Shown piece by piece: positions 10,724 through 22,903 of a DNA stretch of 39,104 nt (the stretch's first letter is position 1; the number at the start of each line of letters is the position of its first letter). The stretch is from Fragilariopsis cylindrus CCMP1102 (lineage: Eukaryota; Bacillariophyta; Bacillariophyceae; Bacillariales; Bacillariaceae). Both the position numbers and the translations under genes were made by a program. The notes under the pieces are model-generated. The model saw only the letters and a program-made list of their open reading frames with translations. It ran no database searches and was not told the origin of the DNA. The stretch is from the NCBI GenBank assembly GCA_900095095.1, contig FMBT01000050.1, positions 1 to 39,104 on the forward strand, written 5' to 3'.

Positions 10724-11698
10724 ATGAAGCTCAATTATGAAACATGCATCACTGGGGGAATGGGCGAGAGTAAAGTTATCCTTGCACCGTATCGTAAGTG
10801 GAGAGAAGTTTGAAGAAAGTTTGAAGTTGTCGTGGAATCGTGAAGAAAAAGATTCGATTCGATTCATTCAGATATCTAACTATTATTTTCTGATTCAATT
10901 TCTTCTTGTTTTTGTGTGCAATTGATTAAATAATAATAATTAAAATAAAAAATAGGTCCAGAACATATTCCTAATTATCATGAATGGATGAAAGATCCTG
11001 ATTTATTAGAAGCAACTGGATCGGAACCATTATCATATGAAGAAGAAATTCAAATGCAACAATCATGGAAATATGACGAAACGAAATGTACATTCATTAT
11101 ACATGCTGCTGGGAATCAGCATCAGAAGCATGATGACAACAATGATGACGATGATGATGATGATGATGATGATGACAAAAATGTTAATGACGATGACAAG
11201 GCGGTATTTCATGTAGAAGATAATTTATCGACAATGATTGGTGATGTGAATTTATTTCTGAGTGAAATAGATGACGACGATGACGACCATAACAATGGCA
11301 ATGACATACAACAATCAATACCAGAAATACCAACACGAACACCAAAAATAAGACTTCAAGCAGAAATTGATATTATGATTGGTAATAAAGAATACCATAG
11401 AAAAGGTTATGGATATTCAGCAACAATACTTATGTTATTATATGGTGCAAAACAATTAAATATAAAACGTTTTTTTTGTAAAATCAATGAAGATAATATA
11501 TCATCAATACGTTTATTCCAACGACTTGGTTTCATACAATGCAATTATGCTGAATGTTTTAAACAAATTGAATTTGAATTAAAATTAGTATGTTCATCAT
11601 CATCATCAGATGATGATGATGATATTACTATGTATTCTTTCCTTCTTGATAAGTACAAGGTAGGATGCTATAAAACCATTCCTTGTGGCGAATGTTAA
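10724..11698 (+). CDS. NAT9: N-acetyltransferase 9-like GNAT protein, two exons
   Basis: A GNAT-fold acetyltransferase of the NAT9 group, which acts in the cytosol or on microtubule-associated substrates in animals; the algal substrate is unknown. Exon 1 (10724-10793) starts MKLNYETCITGGMGESKV and continues ILAPY. The intron 10794-10955 (GTAAGT...AATAG) joins to RPEHIPNYHEWMKDPDLLEA, then TGSEPLSYEEEIQMQQSW, which is the diagnostic NAT9 N-terminal pattern. The acetyl-CoA region is RKGYGYSATILMLLYGAKQL (R/Q-x-x-G-x-G/A type), and NEDNISSIRLFQRLGF is the conserved C-terminal GNAT motif. Total length is 270 residues, close to the family. Aspartate-rich insertions at ~11139-11175 and 11265-11290 are coded by GAT/GAC repeats and interrupt the fold between strands. 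The exon structure is intact with no frame problems. Confidence 0.88.
11141..11178 (+). repeat. GAT/GAC trinucleotide repeat coding poly-Asp
   Basis: A run of GAT/GAC codons inside the NAT9-like gene encodes about eleven consecutive aspartates. It is in frame and probably forms a disordered acidic loop that can vary in length. Confidence 0.8.
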
Positions 11699-12177
11699 TC
11701 TGTTTATATAAACACTAATTCAGTATCATTTGACAGAAAACGTATACACATCATGATATAGATATAAAGACTCATATTGTTTAATAATTTACTATTGAAT
11801 TCTAGCTAGGACTATAATGGAGCAGATGCAACAAGTTTGTTGTGATCTTTAACGCAAATTCATCTTATTTCAATAAATAATGGGATGCATCTCATTCTAT
11901 AGCTTACATTAAACCTTGAGCATTCATCGGAGAAGAGAAATACATATCTAATGAATGAATCGAATCAATACTATATTTTATATAGTAGCTAAATACGATT
12001 TTACAATGCGCTCCTGTTATATATGGGATCGTTTTATTTTATGTAAATGCACAACAAATAAAGGAGAGGAAAAGGGGTCGAGTCATGTTAATTGAAGATT
12101 TATCGGTACAAATGTATTTCTATTTAAAATATTTATATTGTAAAACACAAACTGGGAACACATTCATACATTATACA
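11699..12177. other. Convergent 3' spacer between NAT9 and guanylate kinase
   Basis: About 480 AT-rich bases between two convergent stop codons. No coding or RNA gene is recognised. Confidence 0.5.
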
Positions 12178-12944
12178 TTACGATATTATACATTTCGACG
12201 TACAATTCTTCTGTTCATCATCTTCTGCAACTTCGTCCAATTCAGGATACCATTCCTTAAATGATAATGCCATATCTTCAAATGTTGCTTTCAAATCGGC
12301 ATTGACAAAGATCTTATCAAAATTACCGCACCATGACCGTAATCCATTTCCTTTTTAGAATTAGCAAGTCGTTTTTTAATAGATTCTTCCGATTCTGTTC
12401 CACGACCACGTAATCTTTTTTCTAATTCATCCAATGATGGTGCAGAAATAAATAAATAAATTGGTTTCAATGATGATTGCTTTACTTTCATTACACCCTG
12501 AATATCAATGTCTAAAACACATATACGTTTTTCATTTTGTACAGCCTCAACAGCGGCGACACTTGTTCCGTAATAATTCCCATGTACTTCAGCATATTCA
12601 ACAAATTTACCATCATCTATTTCTTTTTTAATACCATCCACAGTTGTAAAGTTATAATGTTGACCATCAATTTCACCATCACGTGGTTTCCGCGTTGTGT
12701 GTGAAACACTAAATCCAAATTGATTATTTGGGAAACGTTTCATGAGCATTTCGATTAGTGTTCCCTTCCCGACACCGGAAGGACCACAAAATACAACAGG
12801 TTTTGGTAGCATCGCAGCGGCCGTTGACATCATGTAGATAGATTGTATTAATGCTTTATTTTTATTTTTGCTTTTCTTGTTTTGTGTACCGTAGAAGTTA
12901 GGGAAAGTATGATGATGGATGAGAATGCCGATAATTATGTACAT
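12178..12944 (-). CDS. GUK1: Guanylate kinase, one frame break near the C-terminus
   Basis: Phosphorylates GMP to GDP with ATP. Clear family features are the P-loop GPSGVGKGT, the GMP-binding segment SHTTRKPRDGEIDGQHYNF, EYAEVHGNYYGTS, CVLDIDIQGV, and the lid RLRGRGTESEESIKKRL. The ATG at 12944 gives a 30- to 40-residue extension; the MM pair at 12833-12828 is the alternative cytosolic start. At ~12325-12331 the frame breaks after MDYGHGA. One base later in frame the protein resumes as GNFDKIFVNADLKATFEDMA and ends with EWYPELDEVAEDDEQ... at a TAA at 12180-12178. The first frame alone would end in a meaningless tail at 12291. A one-base deletion beside a CG dinucleotide explains this. No intron fits. 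Confidence 0.88.
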
Positions 12945-13406
12945 GTTCGAAATCGAATTGTGTACAAATTGAATCTGAAAATGACCTTACTTGATTTTGG
13001 GGAGGGTTTGTGCTTTTTCTGATGAATTGTACCCCCCCCCCCTTTAATCAATCAAGTCGTTCAAGATACGAAAATTACTAGTACGTGCGACCGTGATGTG
13101 ATTAATTTGACACTCTATATGATTTGATTCCCCATCGACGAATCAAAATGAAACGCAAGAATGCAACCACACATACATACTTGTACTTTTTATAGAGGAA
13201 ATTAGACAACGATAGGATGTTAGTAAGCATATATTATTGTTTCCATATCTAATCAATCGTTGTTTGCATAACAGTGGTACTTCCATCTACAATCTAAGCA
13301 GTACGAAGGCCAATCTGTGATCGAGCTCTGCTTGGGTGTTGTACCGTGGTAGAATGAAACTTTCCAGATCATCTCCTTCACACTGCTGACGTTTGTTCTA
13401 CGTTGG
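12945..13406. other. Divergent upstream region (guanylate kinase / DGD1) with a C11 tract
   Basis: The region between the two divergent genes holds a run of eleven C at 13032-13042 and otherwise nothing recognisable. The right edge is uncertain because the DGD1 start codon is uncertain. Confidence 0.5.
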
Positions 13407-16400
13407 ATGTTGGTGACAAACGTATTTTTGGTATTCTCATCCATTCATCTCCTGAGCAAGAAAAAAGATCTTCTTCCACTAATGATGAATCGTCGTCTCC
13501 ATCGTCAGCGCCGGAACGGATGCCGAATGTTAACAATCGTAAACGGATCAGTTTGGAAGAATCTATCAATCAATTTACAAAAAAACAATTTAATAATACA
13601 GAGCGGATAAAGGCATCGCAAGAAAGATGGGACCGAGCATTGAAGGAAATAAAGAATTTAGCTGTTCCAATGAGGTCCTCTTCTCTTGATGACAATAAAA
13701 GTATGAGGGATGCTACTACTAGTCTATTTAGGCGATGGAGATTACTTCTGGATGAGCCTACAAAAGTAGAACTAGATCCGAAAACGAACACGACAATCGC
13801 AACTGTAGTACGTAATGTAAATAGCTCTTCCATCCGTTTTGATGGATTTGCATCATGGGAACGAACGCTACAGGATTGGGCAGACGATGTGCAAGACTAT
13901 ATTGATAAAATAGAAATAGAAAATAAGGGAAAGGATATCCGATGTCACAATACGGAAACGCAGAAAGAAAAATTCTACCATCCTCCTTTCGATCGACGCA
14001 CAAGTAGAAGAAAATTGAAAGTAGATGAAAATTCGCAGAGTATACACAAACAAAAGAAAGATCCGATTAGACTACCGGTTCCTTCTCCAAGAAAGGACAA
14101 CGAAGATGTGGTTCCTGACACTGATATTTCTGACAAGTCGAAGAGAATATTGATAGTTACCACTGCTGCCTTACCCTGGATGACTGGAACGGCCGTCAAT
14201 CCTGTATTACGAGCTGCATATATGACCCATGGACGTAGTGAAGTTGGTGGGAGTGTAACATTGATGCTTCCGTGGCTTGAAAGAAGACAGGATCAGGAAG
14301 CGGTATACGGGTCCAATCGAATATTTGAAGATCCCGAAGCACAGGAAACGTACATTCGTGAATGGCTTCGAGATTCAGCAAACTTACCAGTTGCGAGTGA
14401 GGAATTAAAAATAAAGTGGTACAGTGCTTGGCAGAACAAAGTAGAGAACTCATTGTATTCGATGGGTGATATCACGGCTCTGATACCAGCAGAAGATGTT
14501 GACATATGCATTCTAGAAGAACCAGAACACTTAAATTGGTATCGAGCAACCGGGGACTCCTGGACAGACAAATTCAAACACGTGGTGGGAATCATTCATA
14601 CCAATTACTTTGTTTATGCACAGGATCAACCAGGAGCCTTTGTTCGGGTGAGTTTTGTTGGTTTATTTATTTAATTAACTTGTTTTTGTATCTATGTTCC
14701 AAAAAACAAAAAGGAACACTGCCACGATGAAAGTATTTGTCTGACACTATTATAATGTTTCCTTGTTTCTAATAAAGGCACCAGCAATGCGTCTCTTATG
14801 TTCATGGATGTGTCGAGCGCATTGTCATCGTATAATAAAGCTATCAGGAACACTAGGACAATTTGCTCCAGAGAAGGAGCTGATAGAAAATGTCCACGGA
14901 ATTCGAGCGAGCTTCCTTGATGCTGGAAAGGAGGTAAGCAAACGAATCCAAGCGTCACCTAAAGATGATCCCGTATTCGGAGATGAAGCAGAGTCGTCCG
15001 TGTATTTTATAGGAAAGATGCTTTGGTCAAAGGGTCTTGGCTCATTGATGGAATTACTCAAATACGCAGAGGAAAGCGCAGGTATCAAGATTCATGTTGA
15101 CATGTACGGTGGTGGTCCCGACAAAAATGCAGCCGAAGCAAGAGCAGATTCTCTAGATGTCGATATGGTTTTTCATGGACCTATTGATCATCCTGAACTA
15201 GCTTTTACGCACAAGGTAAGTTCGAATCCTCCCCCGTGGCATTCATTGCATCATTTATAGACGCAGATCTCACAAAAAATATATACATACATTTCCTTTT
15301 AGATTTTCATCAATCCATCTACCAGTGAGGTTCTCTGCACAACAGTAGCAGAAGCGCTAGGTATGGGGAAGTTTGTTGTCATACCATCTCATCCATCGAA
15401 CGACTTTTTTACTGAGTTTCCGAACTGTCTCGTCTATGCTAATAAGGAAGAGTTTGTTGGTATGTACTAAGCCATATTTCCTATTGCATTGGCAATTATA
15501 TATTTATATGTATACATATGTTATTTCTCATTCTCTAACCCTATTGGTTTGTTGTTGCAGGAAATCTCTACTATGCCCTCACACATTCCCCCGAGCCGCT
15601 AACAGAAGAGTACTCACATGCCCTGAGCTGGGAAGCTGCTACTCAACGGTTGGAAGCGGCTGGTAGTATCCCAATAAAGGAGGCTGAAATGATGGCCGAT
15701 GCTTTATCATCGAGAAATGGAGGTATCGAGGTACATTATGTTTGACCCAAAGATCATTTTTCCTTCTTCTTCTTCTTTTCTTTATATTCCTATATCCACT
15801 CTCTCACAATTGTTTCTCTTCTTTCGGTTTCACACTATTAGATATCGCTACCCCCATTGATAGAAGATATTGAAGACAGAAAAGTCGTGGTATCTGGAAT
15901 GCGACGATCTCGAGCGAGATATCGTTTGTTCCGTTCACGTTTATCACAAGAAGTTTTGCAGAGTAAAGGTAGGTTATAATTGTTTATCTACATACAGTGT
16001 GCTCTTCGTTCAGATTTATTCACAATTTGATTCTCATGATATTTTTTTTGTGAATATTAGTCCTGCCAAATCGAGTAAAAGAAAGCTTCGTGAATGAGCT
16101 TGACAGAAGATTAGATTTAGATTTTGAAGATATGCTGCAATCGCCCAAGTTGCGTCTGCAGTTATCACCCGGTGAGCTCGATAAGCAACTTCTTGAATTT
16201 TATAAGAGTGTCGTCGATGGACCCTCTGGTGATATATTGAGACAACTCGGCGGTGGTTCAGACGTTGCACTTCAAGACCTTTATATAAAGAAAAATTCGC
16301 TACGTGGAAGGTCAAAGAATCCCCAATCATTTGGCAATGTGAGTATTGGTCCATACGATGCTCTCGGCGAAGATTCTGACAAGGAGGAACGAACTGCATC

Positions 16401-16635
16401 GCAGTGGGTTAATTCTGTCTTGAGAAGAAACTTGCCAAAAATAGATGATGTAGAATCGCACCAGGAAGATCATGCTGAGAAGAAGAAAGATAAATCTGAT
16501 GAGTTGACTATGTCCCTATCCAGAAGGAGCTCCGATCTGCGACCACTTTCTTGTTATCCTCCACGTCCTCCTCTATTCAGAGATAGTTTTTGCGTCGGAC
16601 GCAGTCGCGTATCGTCGTTCTCTCTTTTAATTTAA
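13407..16635 (+). CDS. DGD1: Digalactosyldiacylglycerol synthase (DGD1-like), six exons
   Basis: Transfers galactose from UDP-galactose to monogalactosyldiacylglycerol, making the main bilayer lipid of plastid membranes. Exons: ~13407-14647, 14778-15215, 15303-15459, 15561-15730, 15842-15968 and 16061-16635, all with GT-AG borders in matching phase. The N-terminal half has a coiled region, then [19 protein letters not shown] at the start of the glycosyltransferase domain and [53 protein letters not shown] and [20 protein letters not shown], the GT4 nucleotide-sugar region. The ATG at 13407 codes a hydrophobic leader ([18 protein letters not shown]) that joins the main frame if one A is added to the A6 run at 13461-13466. 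The main frame itself has no ATG there. After the catalytic domain an extra ~190 charged residues follow, with no recognised domain. Confidence 0.9.
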
Positions 16636-17023
16636 AATCATAGAATTCTAATAAGATAATTACTATCCTGACGAGATTGATACTACAATTGCATTAGCAT
16701 TATCTCACTACACGTAACATACAATTGATCGCCTATACTATATTATCAATAGTACCGAAGTACAGCAAAAACCGGAAACAAAAAGACTACTTTATGCGAT
16801 GGAGGTATAGTCGAAGGATTGGGTTTTTTTCAAAAATCACAGAATCTTTACTGAAACTTGTAGATGCTAGTCCAGCGTTTTGTTTGTTTATTTTATTTTC
16901 ATCGGATTAATAGATTATATTTTTATTGGATGTTGCAATACTAGAATTACAGTTCAGTTTGTCGTTTAGTTACCAGTTTTCAGAAGTCACCAGCATGATC
17001 GCATACGGTACTGTACCCAAAAT
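16636..17023. other. Convergent 3' spacer between DGD1 and TLC-type gene
   Basis: About 390 AT-rich bases between convergent stop codons. Nothing beyond UTR sequence is seen. Confidence 0.5.
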
Positions 17024-17985
17024 CTACGCTTCCTTCTTTTTTACATGTTGTTGTTCATTCCCTAGTAGTCCTAGTTTCCCTAGTATAACGTGTTTCACAG
17101 TCTTTAAGGTTAACCCAAGCACCAACACGGCCCAGTACAACTGCAGATATCCTAAATATACACCAAACATCCATTGGATTAATACAAAAATCTTTGTAAT
17201 ACCAAATTCTGTGGATAGGAACAAAAAGAAATCATTTCGCATATATAACGGACCGACAGGTAACCACATATAAACACGAATATATAAAAAACTAATCACA
17301 AATGAAATTCGTGATATGTGATTACAAATTGGATAGTTCTTCTTGCAATTGGATGGTCATTGAACGTGTTCATGATCGCTAATGGTATCGAACTTATTTC
17401 GAATACACCGAAGAAGAATGGTAACCAATATCGGAAACCAAAGTTACTAAATGCACCAAGTATTGCAGCACAAACAACACCGATATGATGGTATATCATT
17501 TGTCGATTCTCATTCACAACAAATATACCAATTGGCATCGACCACACTTGATAACCAAGTTGCATTGCAGGCATCAGATAAAATTCATCAAATAAGAATG
17601 GCATTTTTTCAATACTACTTGCGGTCGAATCATTGTAGATTGGAAGTGTTGGTAATATCCAATATTGATGATATAATCCCAATGAACCAATAGCAAAATG
17701 GAAACACATATTCGTCATCTGATATGCTGTTTTGGTCTTTATTATTGTTGGAGTTTCTTTTGTAGAAACAAATTTACTGTACATCCAAAATGATATGAGA
17801 TAAACACAGGTACAATAAAATGCAGTAACTGCAATTGCAAAAAATACCTTGTTATAGGCGAGAGAACTAGTTATCCAAAATGAATTTTCTGTCTGTAACT
17901 TTTCGAATTCACCCGTCAAACGATTCCATTCGGTCATAAAATCATTCGTTATTGTTGATAATGATAATGGTGATGATGAGCTCAT
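17024..17985 (-). CDS. Polytopic membrane protein, TLC (TRAM-LAG1-CLN8) type
   Basis: Starts at an ATG at 17985 and has six or so hydrophobic segments. The middle carries QMIYHHIGVVCAA, a conserved His-His pair in a membrane helix, then FGFRYWLPFFFGVFEISSIP and LAIMNTF, the signature order of TLC proteins (lipid-sensing or ceramide-synthase-like membrane proteins of ER or plasma membrane). At ~17313-17325 the first frame runs out. The next frame supplies ISRISFVISFLYIRVYMWLP and two more membrane helices (FGITKIFVLIQWMFGVYLGY, LYWAVLVLGLTL), ending with a lysine-rich KKKEA, a possible ER-retention tail. The break acts as one missing base. The TLC call rests on motif order; the enzyme or transport role is unknown. 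Confidence 0.68.
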
Positions 17986-18418
17986 GACGAACGTTGTGTT
18001 TGTTGCTCGGAGCTGTTCGTTAATATATTACGTATGCAGTAACTTGTTTACTGTGCCCGTTAAACCGATGATATTTCTTCTATTGTGTTATGTTTAATGA
18101 CAAGAATCCGTCTCTCGAGATCTCAAGCAACCTCTGACCTATTGTAACCTCTCACCCTTTCAATACCTCTCCTGCCTCTTAATAAAACTTTCCTTCGTTC
18201 TTTTCTTTGTTTCCTATGCCTCGCTCAGCCAGTCGTGCTTGGGTCAGACGTGATTGTCAAATTTTTAAAACCCTAGCCCTATACCAGGGGTAAAAAATCA
18301 TATTTTAGATACAAAATTCAAAACCAAAGAATCTCAAATCTCAATGTAATTGACGATGATGAATAAAAGTAATGTATACAGTATAAAGAAGGAGAGGCGA
18401 CTGTAATCATAATAATAT
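17986..18418. other. Divergent upstream region (TLC gene / PIGB)
   Basis: About 430 bases with pyrimidine-rich stretches around 18120-18200. No gene is seen. It probably contains both promoters. Confidence 0.5.
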
Positions 18419-18987
18419 ATGTATTGGATCCAGACAACACCATCAAGAATGGCAGCATGGAAAGTTTATGTAGCCTTAGTCATTTTTCGGATTACTAATG
18501 TTTTCTTAATCCAATCTCAATTTGATCCTGATGAATACTGGCAAAATCTTGAACCATCGTATTGTCATATTTTTGGAGGAGGAGATTATTATGATACAAA
18601 TCCAGCTTCGTGTCCTGGATTGACATGGGAATGGAAAAGACGAAGACAACAGAATCAACAGGAACAACAACAACAACAAAATGACTCGGATCGTAATCAA
18701 AATTCTTGGAGTACATTGTTGATGGATTTTTTCATTATTGGATTAGAAGGTCCAGTACGATCATTTGCATCGATCGTTCCAACATTACTATACTATGCAA
18801 TTACTAAAAAGTATGAATGGGATACATCTTGGATGGTATCAAGAGGACCTGTATTTATTAATGCAATTTTTGTAACGGCTGTCACTGATTGGACTGTATG
18901 GTACATGTCACGATGGATGAAACCAACAACAACAACAACAACGACGACGGTAACGACGACGACGAAACAACAACAAGATGATGCGAA

Positions 18988-19022
<35 letters not shown>

Positions 19023-20794
19023 ATGATAATAATAATCGACACCAATACGCTAACGAAAACGAAAACGAACAAAAGCAGAATGATTTAACTTTTTGGTGTG
19101 TCTACTGCAGTATCACATCATGGTTTAATGCATACACTCTAATTCGAACCTATAGCAATTCACTTGAAACAGTACTACTGGCAGTATCACTTGCACTTGT
19201 TAGTCCGGTATGTGGTTCATTTTATTTCGTTTCCTTTCAAACGTATTTATTTTGTATGCTGTGTTTCGATTTATTATAAGTCACGTACTGCGTTTACTGA
19301 CATACTCTCAATTCATTTCATTATTTGTTACATTATATTTTATTATTTGCAGGTTTTTCTATCTACAAACCAATCAACTACTACACGATCCGAGCTTGGA
19401 TTGCATTTTTCTTAGGAGGAATTTGTGTATCGATTCGATTTACATGCTTAACAGCCTATATCCCAATGGGTATTATCCTTGCATTGGATAATAATAATAA
19501 TACAATCGCTTATCTTTTTGGTATTTGTGCTCTTCCTGGATTTTTAGGATTCGTATCGACTTTACTTCTTGATAAAGTAATGTATGGTTTTTGGGCGATA
19601 CCGGTTCTTGGAAATTTTCAGTTCAATGTGATACAAGGTAAGAAAAGAATGAAATGAGAATATTGATTAAAAATAATCCACATCTTTGCTGTGTTGAGAA
19701 TTTCGACTGTTTTTTGTTTTGTTTTGTCATGTTTTGTTCAATTTGATCTTTTTCAGATATCTGAAACTCATATTTTAATTTATAATATTCCTTTGTTGTA
19801 CTTTACGGACAATTATATTCATAAAGGTAATGGTAGCTTGTATGGAACGCACCCCTTTCACTGGTACTTAACTGCAGGGATACCAGCCTCAACTGGGATC
19901 CTTCTTCCCGTATTGATCTACGACGGAATTTCGAAATGGGATCGTGCGAGACGGAACCTTTGGACGATCATTCTTTGCTACGTCGTCACTCATTCCTGGT
20001 CGGAACATAAAGAATTTCGTTTCCTCTTGCCCGTTCTTCCGATTTTTTGCCTACTATGTGGTGGAAGAATCCAAAACATAGTCATAGGTACCAGACCATT
20101 ACGTATTAAACAAATCATGATTACATTTGCTGGAATCAATCTAATTGCCATACTGTACCTTGGCCTCTTCCATCAGCGAGCACCAATAGATGTCAACCGA
20201 GCAATATTAAAAGCAGTTGCAGCTACACATCGCAATAATAATAATGGTAATAATAAACCAGCAGCTGACATTCGGGTACATTACCTGATGGGTTGCCATT
20301 CCACACCCCTTTTAAGTCATCTACATAACCCACCCACGAAGTTTGTACCCTGGTTCCTTGATTGTAGTCCCAGCTGTAGGGCGAATCCTGATATAGACTG
20401 CGAGAGTGTCGCATTTTCGAAGGATCCAGGTGGATTTATGAAGCAGACATACAACTTCGAATGTACTGCTACTGAAGAAGGAGACCAGGACGACGGAACA
20501 TCATGCGCTGCTTCCAGTACAATAAGTAACGACATTAATATGAGAAGCCGAACCTTTCCCGACTACGTCGTTTGCTACTCTAATGATATACTAAAAATGA
20601 GAGATCAATTGGATCTAATGGGCATGAAAGAAATTGGACGATTCGTACATGGTATAAACGGTATAAGAATCGGCAACCAACTCACTCTAGGAGACGAAGC
20701 ATATTCCAATAGTGACTTCACCAAAATTGGAATCTTCCATGATTCACTTGTGGTGAGCGTAGAAGAGATGATCTTATTTCAAAAATATATATAA
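18419..20794 (+). CDS. PIGB: GPI mannosyltransferase III (PIGB/GPI10 family, GT22)
   Basis: Predicted to add the third mannose of the GPI anchor core in the ER. Exons: 18419-19207, 19353-19637 and 19827-20794. Residues ~38-55 read DPDEYWQNLEPSYCHIFG, followed at ~63 by LTWEW, together the PIGB signature. Exon 3 carries GNGSLYGTHPFHWYLTAG and SEHKEFRFLLPVLP, the second GT22 motif. Intron 2 (19638-19826) joins VIQ-GNGS in phase. Intron 1 (19208-19352, GTATGT...TTTGCAG) leaves exon 2 one base out of phase; adding a T to the T5 run at 19354-19358 gives VFSIYKPINYYTIRAW, the expected membrane helix. A Thr/Gln/Asn-rich loop at ~18920-19080 is coded by ACA/ACT/CAA repeats. With the PIGZ-like gene near the left edge, the window holds two consecutive GPI-core mannosyltransferases. 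Confidence 0.88.
18926..19021 (+). repeat. ACA/ACG/ACT trinucleotide repeat coding poly-Thr
   Basis: Two threonine-codon tracts, separated by a short glutamine stretch, lie within exon 1 of the PIGB-like gene. They encode a disordered loop between membrane segments. Confidence 0.8.
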
Positions 20795-20953
20795 CGAGGA
20801 TAGACATAATTATATTGCTAGGTATTTGATCGATTTTACTTTCCCATAACATAACAACAACAAAAAGAACGATATCGATATTCGTGTGATTTGACCGTGT
20901 GAAGTTTATATATGAAAAGTGTTTGTTGGGTTTATAGTTGTTTAAGTAGTTTC

Positions 20954-21678
20954 TTATTCTCTGTGCGGTCCAGAGTTAACAGCAACTCCGTTCAAACTTC
21001 CGAATCCTAATGATTCAAGCATATCTCTTGTATCAGGATCGATTGTGATAGTGTCTTGTTCCAAGGCAGATACTTCAGGAACGAAATCTAATCTACGTTC
21101 ACGTTCTTCTTCTTGTAATTTCAATGAAATACCACGGACAGGTCCCTTGGCAATTCGACGCATTAAATGAGTTGTGTAACCAGCAATCTTGTTACGCATT
21201 CTCTTTGATGGAAGAATAGCTACCTCATCGACGATACGTTTGTTTGTGTGGAAATCAAGTGTAAGACGAGGGTAGTAATTCTCGACAATAGTACGAGCAC
21301 TCTTCTTTACGGTCTTTGTACGGACACCCTGTTATAATATAACAACAAATAAAAGTAAAAAAATCGCTTCATTAGCAACAGAGAGAATAAAGAATAATAT
21401 TGATACACATGAACAGATGCGAATGCAAATGAATGTATAGCTCTACAAAACATCGGATATCATTAATATGATCGTAGAGTTTACTCTCAACAAGCACAAC
21501 GACAACGACAGGTCTTCAACAGATTAAAAAACTCATAGCAATCGTCGTCATCCCACCCGATCTCAAGATAATTTCATTAATCCATCCGCTCAAAATTCAT
21601 CCACCCAATCGTCTATCTTACAACGATATGAAATTACTTCTACGAAGCTGTCTATCTTATCTACATTTGACATACCAT
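20954..21678 (-). CDS. RPS17: 40S ribosomal protein eS17 (RPS17)
   Basis: A small-subunit ribosomal protein. The main exon (21328-20954) reads [19 protein letters not shown], then [54 protein letters not shown] and [23 protein letters not shown], collinear with eS17 throughout. There is no ATG in this exon before Gly1. The best solution is an initiator exon at 21678-21676 that is only the ATG (context CAAAAATGG), followed directly by donor GTATGT, with acceptor ATAACAG at 21329, giving M-GVRTKT and 125 residues. Introns right at the start codon are common in ribosomal protein genes. The intron (347 bases) is the longest in the window. The main exon is certain; the ATG exon is inferred. Confidence 0.9.
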
Positions 21679-22903
21679 TTTTGTTTATTTCTTTATTAAT
21701 ATTGATATGATGAACTAGTTGTTATTGGAAATAGCGGGGTCGAGGCTGCAGCAAAGTAGAAATCGGTTGTTTTCATACAGAGAGATTATTATTTAACAAT
21801 TCATCCTTTGTACGATGATCGTACGTACAGCAGTAAAAAAACGAGTAATGAGGTAAAAGAGAAACGACTAGTTCGAATAATATAATATAGTACGCGCACA
21901 CAAAACAAATCAGTGCGCGTCCATCTACCGTACAGTACAGTGTTAACTATTATTATTTTAAAATCTTTTTTTACAAACAAAACAAACCAATAAACCGGAA
22001 ACAATGGGACTCCTTTTCAAGAAGACCCAGGAAGAAGAACAAAATAGATGCATGTTTTTACAGTTGAAACACCTCCTATCTGTCCATTATGATACATTAA
22101 TAGTAAACTGTGTCTTCTACAGCTGCTGCAGCAGCAATGATGATTACTACATTACAACAATAGTGCTGCCAATGACTAGGGTGGCAACAATATTGTTGAT
22201 CATCAGTCAAGAACAATTAGTTTACTATCATTTGTGTACAATAGTCAGACAAAGGTATTATGATAATTTAATCAAGAGTACCTCTTTCATTTGAAAGACA
22301 ATATTATTATACACACCAGGCCAGGTACGGTAGAGACGGGACAAAATGTTCGTTTATTGTATAACCTCCACATCCTTCCTTCAATACCCAGCAACAACAA
22401 AAGCAGTATTTTCTTCTACTTTTGTTAAGTGCCTCTATAATGATTCCTTAATTCAAAGTTTTTCCTTTCTCATTGTGCAAAGAAACCCTGTGATGATTCA
22501 AAAAAATAGCTTGATCAACAAGATCAGCAAAATCAAACAATACCCTGTAAAAATATTCAATTTAATGTAAATAAGCGTAGGTAATCCTGCTTATGGCAAA
22601 TCCATATATGTATTTCAAGTTTTTTCAGTAAATTTATGCGGCTTTCCGCTTAAGATCGATACCAAATTTGCAATATCATAGTGTGAACTTTAAATTTTAG
22701 ATGAGTATCATTATTTAGTAGTATAGGTACTATGCATAGAGGTTGGACGGTAGACTGTTTATAGTGTAAAATGTACAGTTTCTTGTGATCTTTCTGTTGT
22801 TATCTAATATTGGTTCTGTTTTATTTAGTTTTAGAATTGAGTGCGTAGTTAAGGTTTTTAAGAACGAAGTGTGGTAGTAATTTTTTAAATCTCGTCGCGC
22901 TGG
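21679..22903. other. 1.2 kb region without an assigned gene
   Basis: Lies upstream of RPS17 and downstream of the dehydrogenase. An open frame of 96 codons at 22004-22294 (+) starts in a good ATG context and opens with MGLLFKKTQEEEQNR, but becomes unconvincing afterwards. It could be the first exon of a small gene. A second frame at 22346-22570 shows nothing recognisable. I do not annotate either as a gene. Confidence 0.45.

Noticed and set aside
15216..15240. tRNA T-arm-like sequence GTTCGAATCC
   Set aside because: It lies at an intron start in DGD1 and no acceptor or anticodon arm can be folded upstream, which is coding sequence.
22004..22294. 96-codon open frame starting MGLLFKKTQEEEQNR
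   Set aside because: The ATG context is good, but the rest of the translation is not protein-like, no family is recognised and no splicing solution was found; it is only mentioned as a possible first exon.
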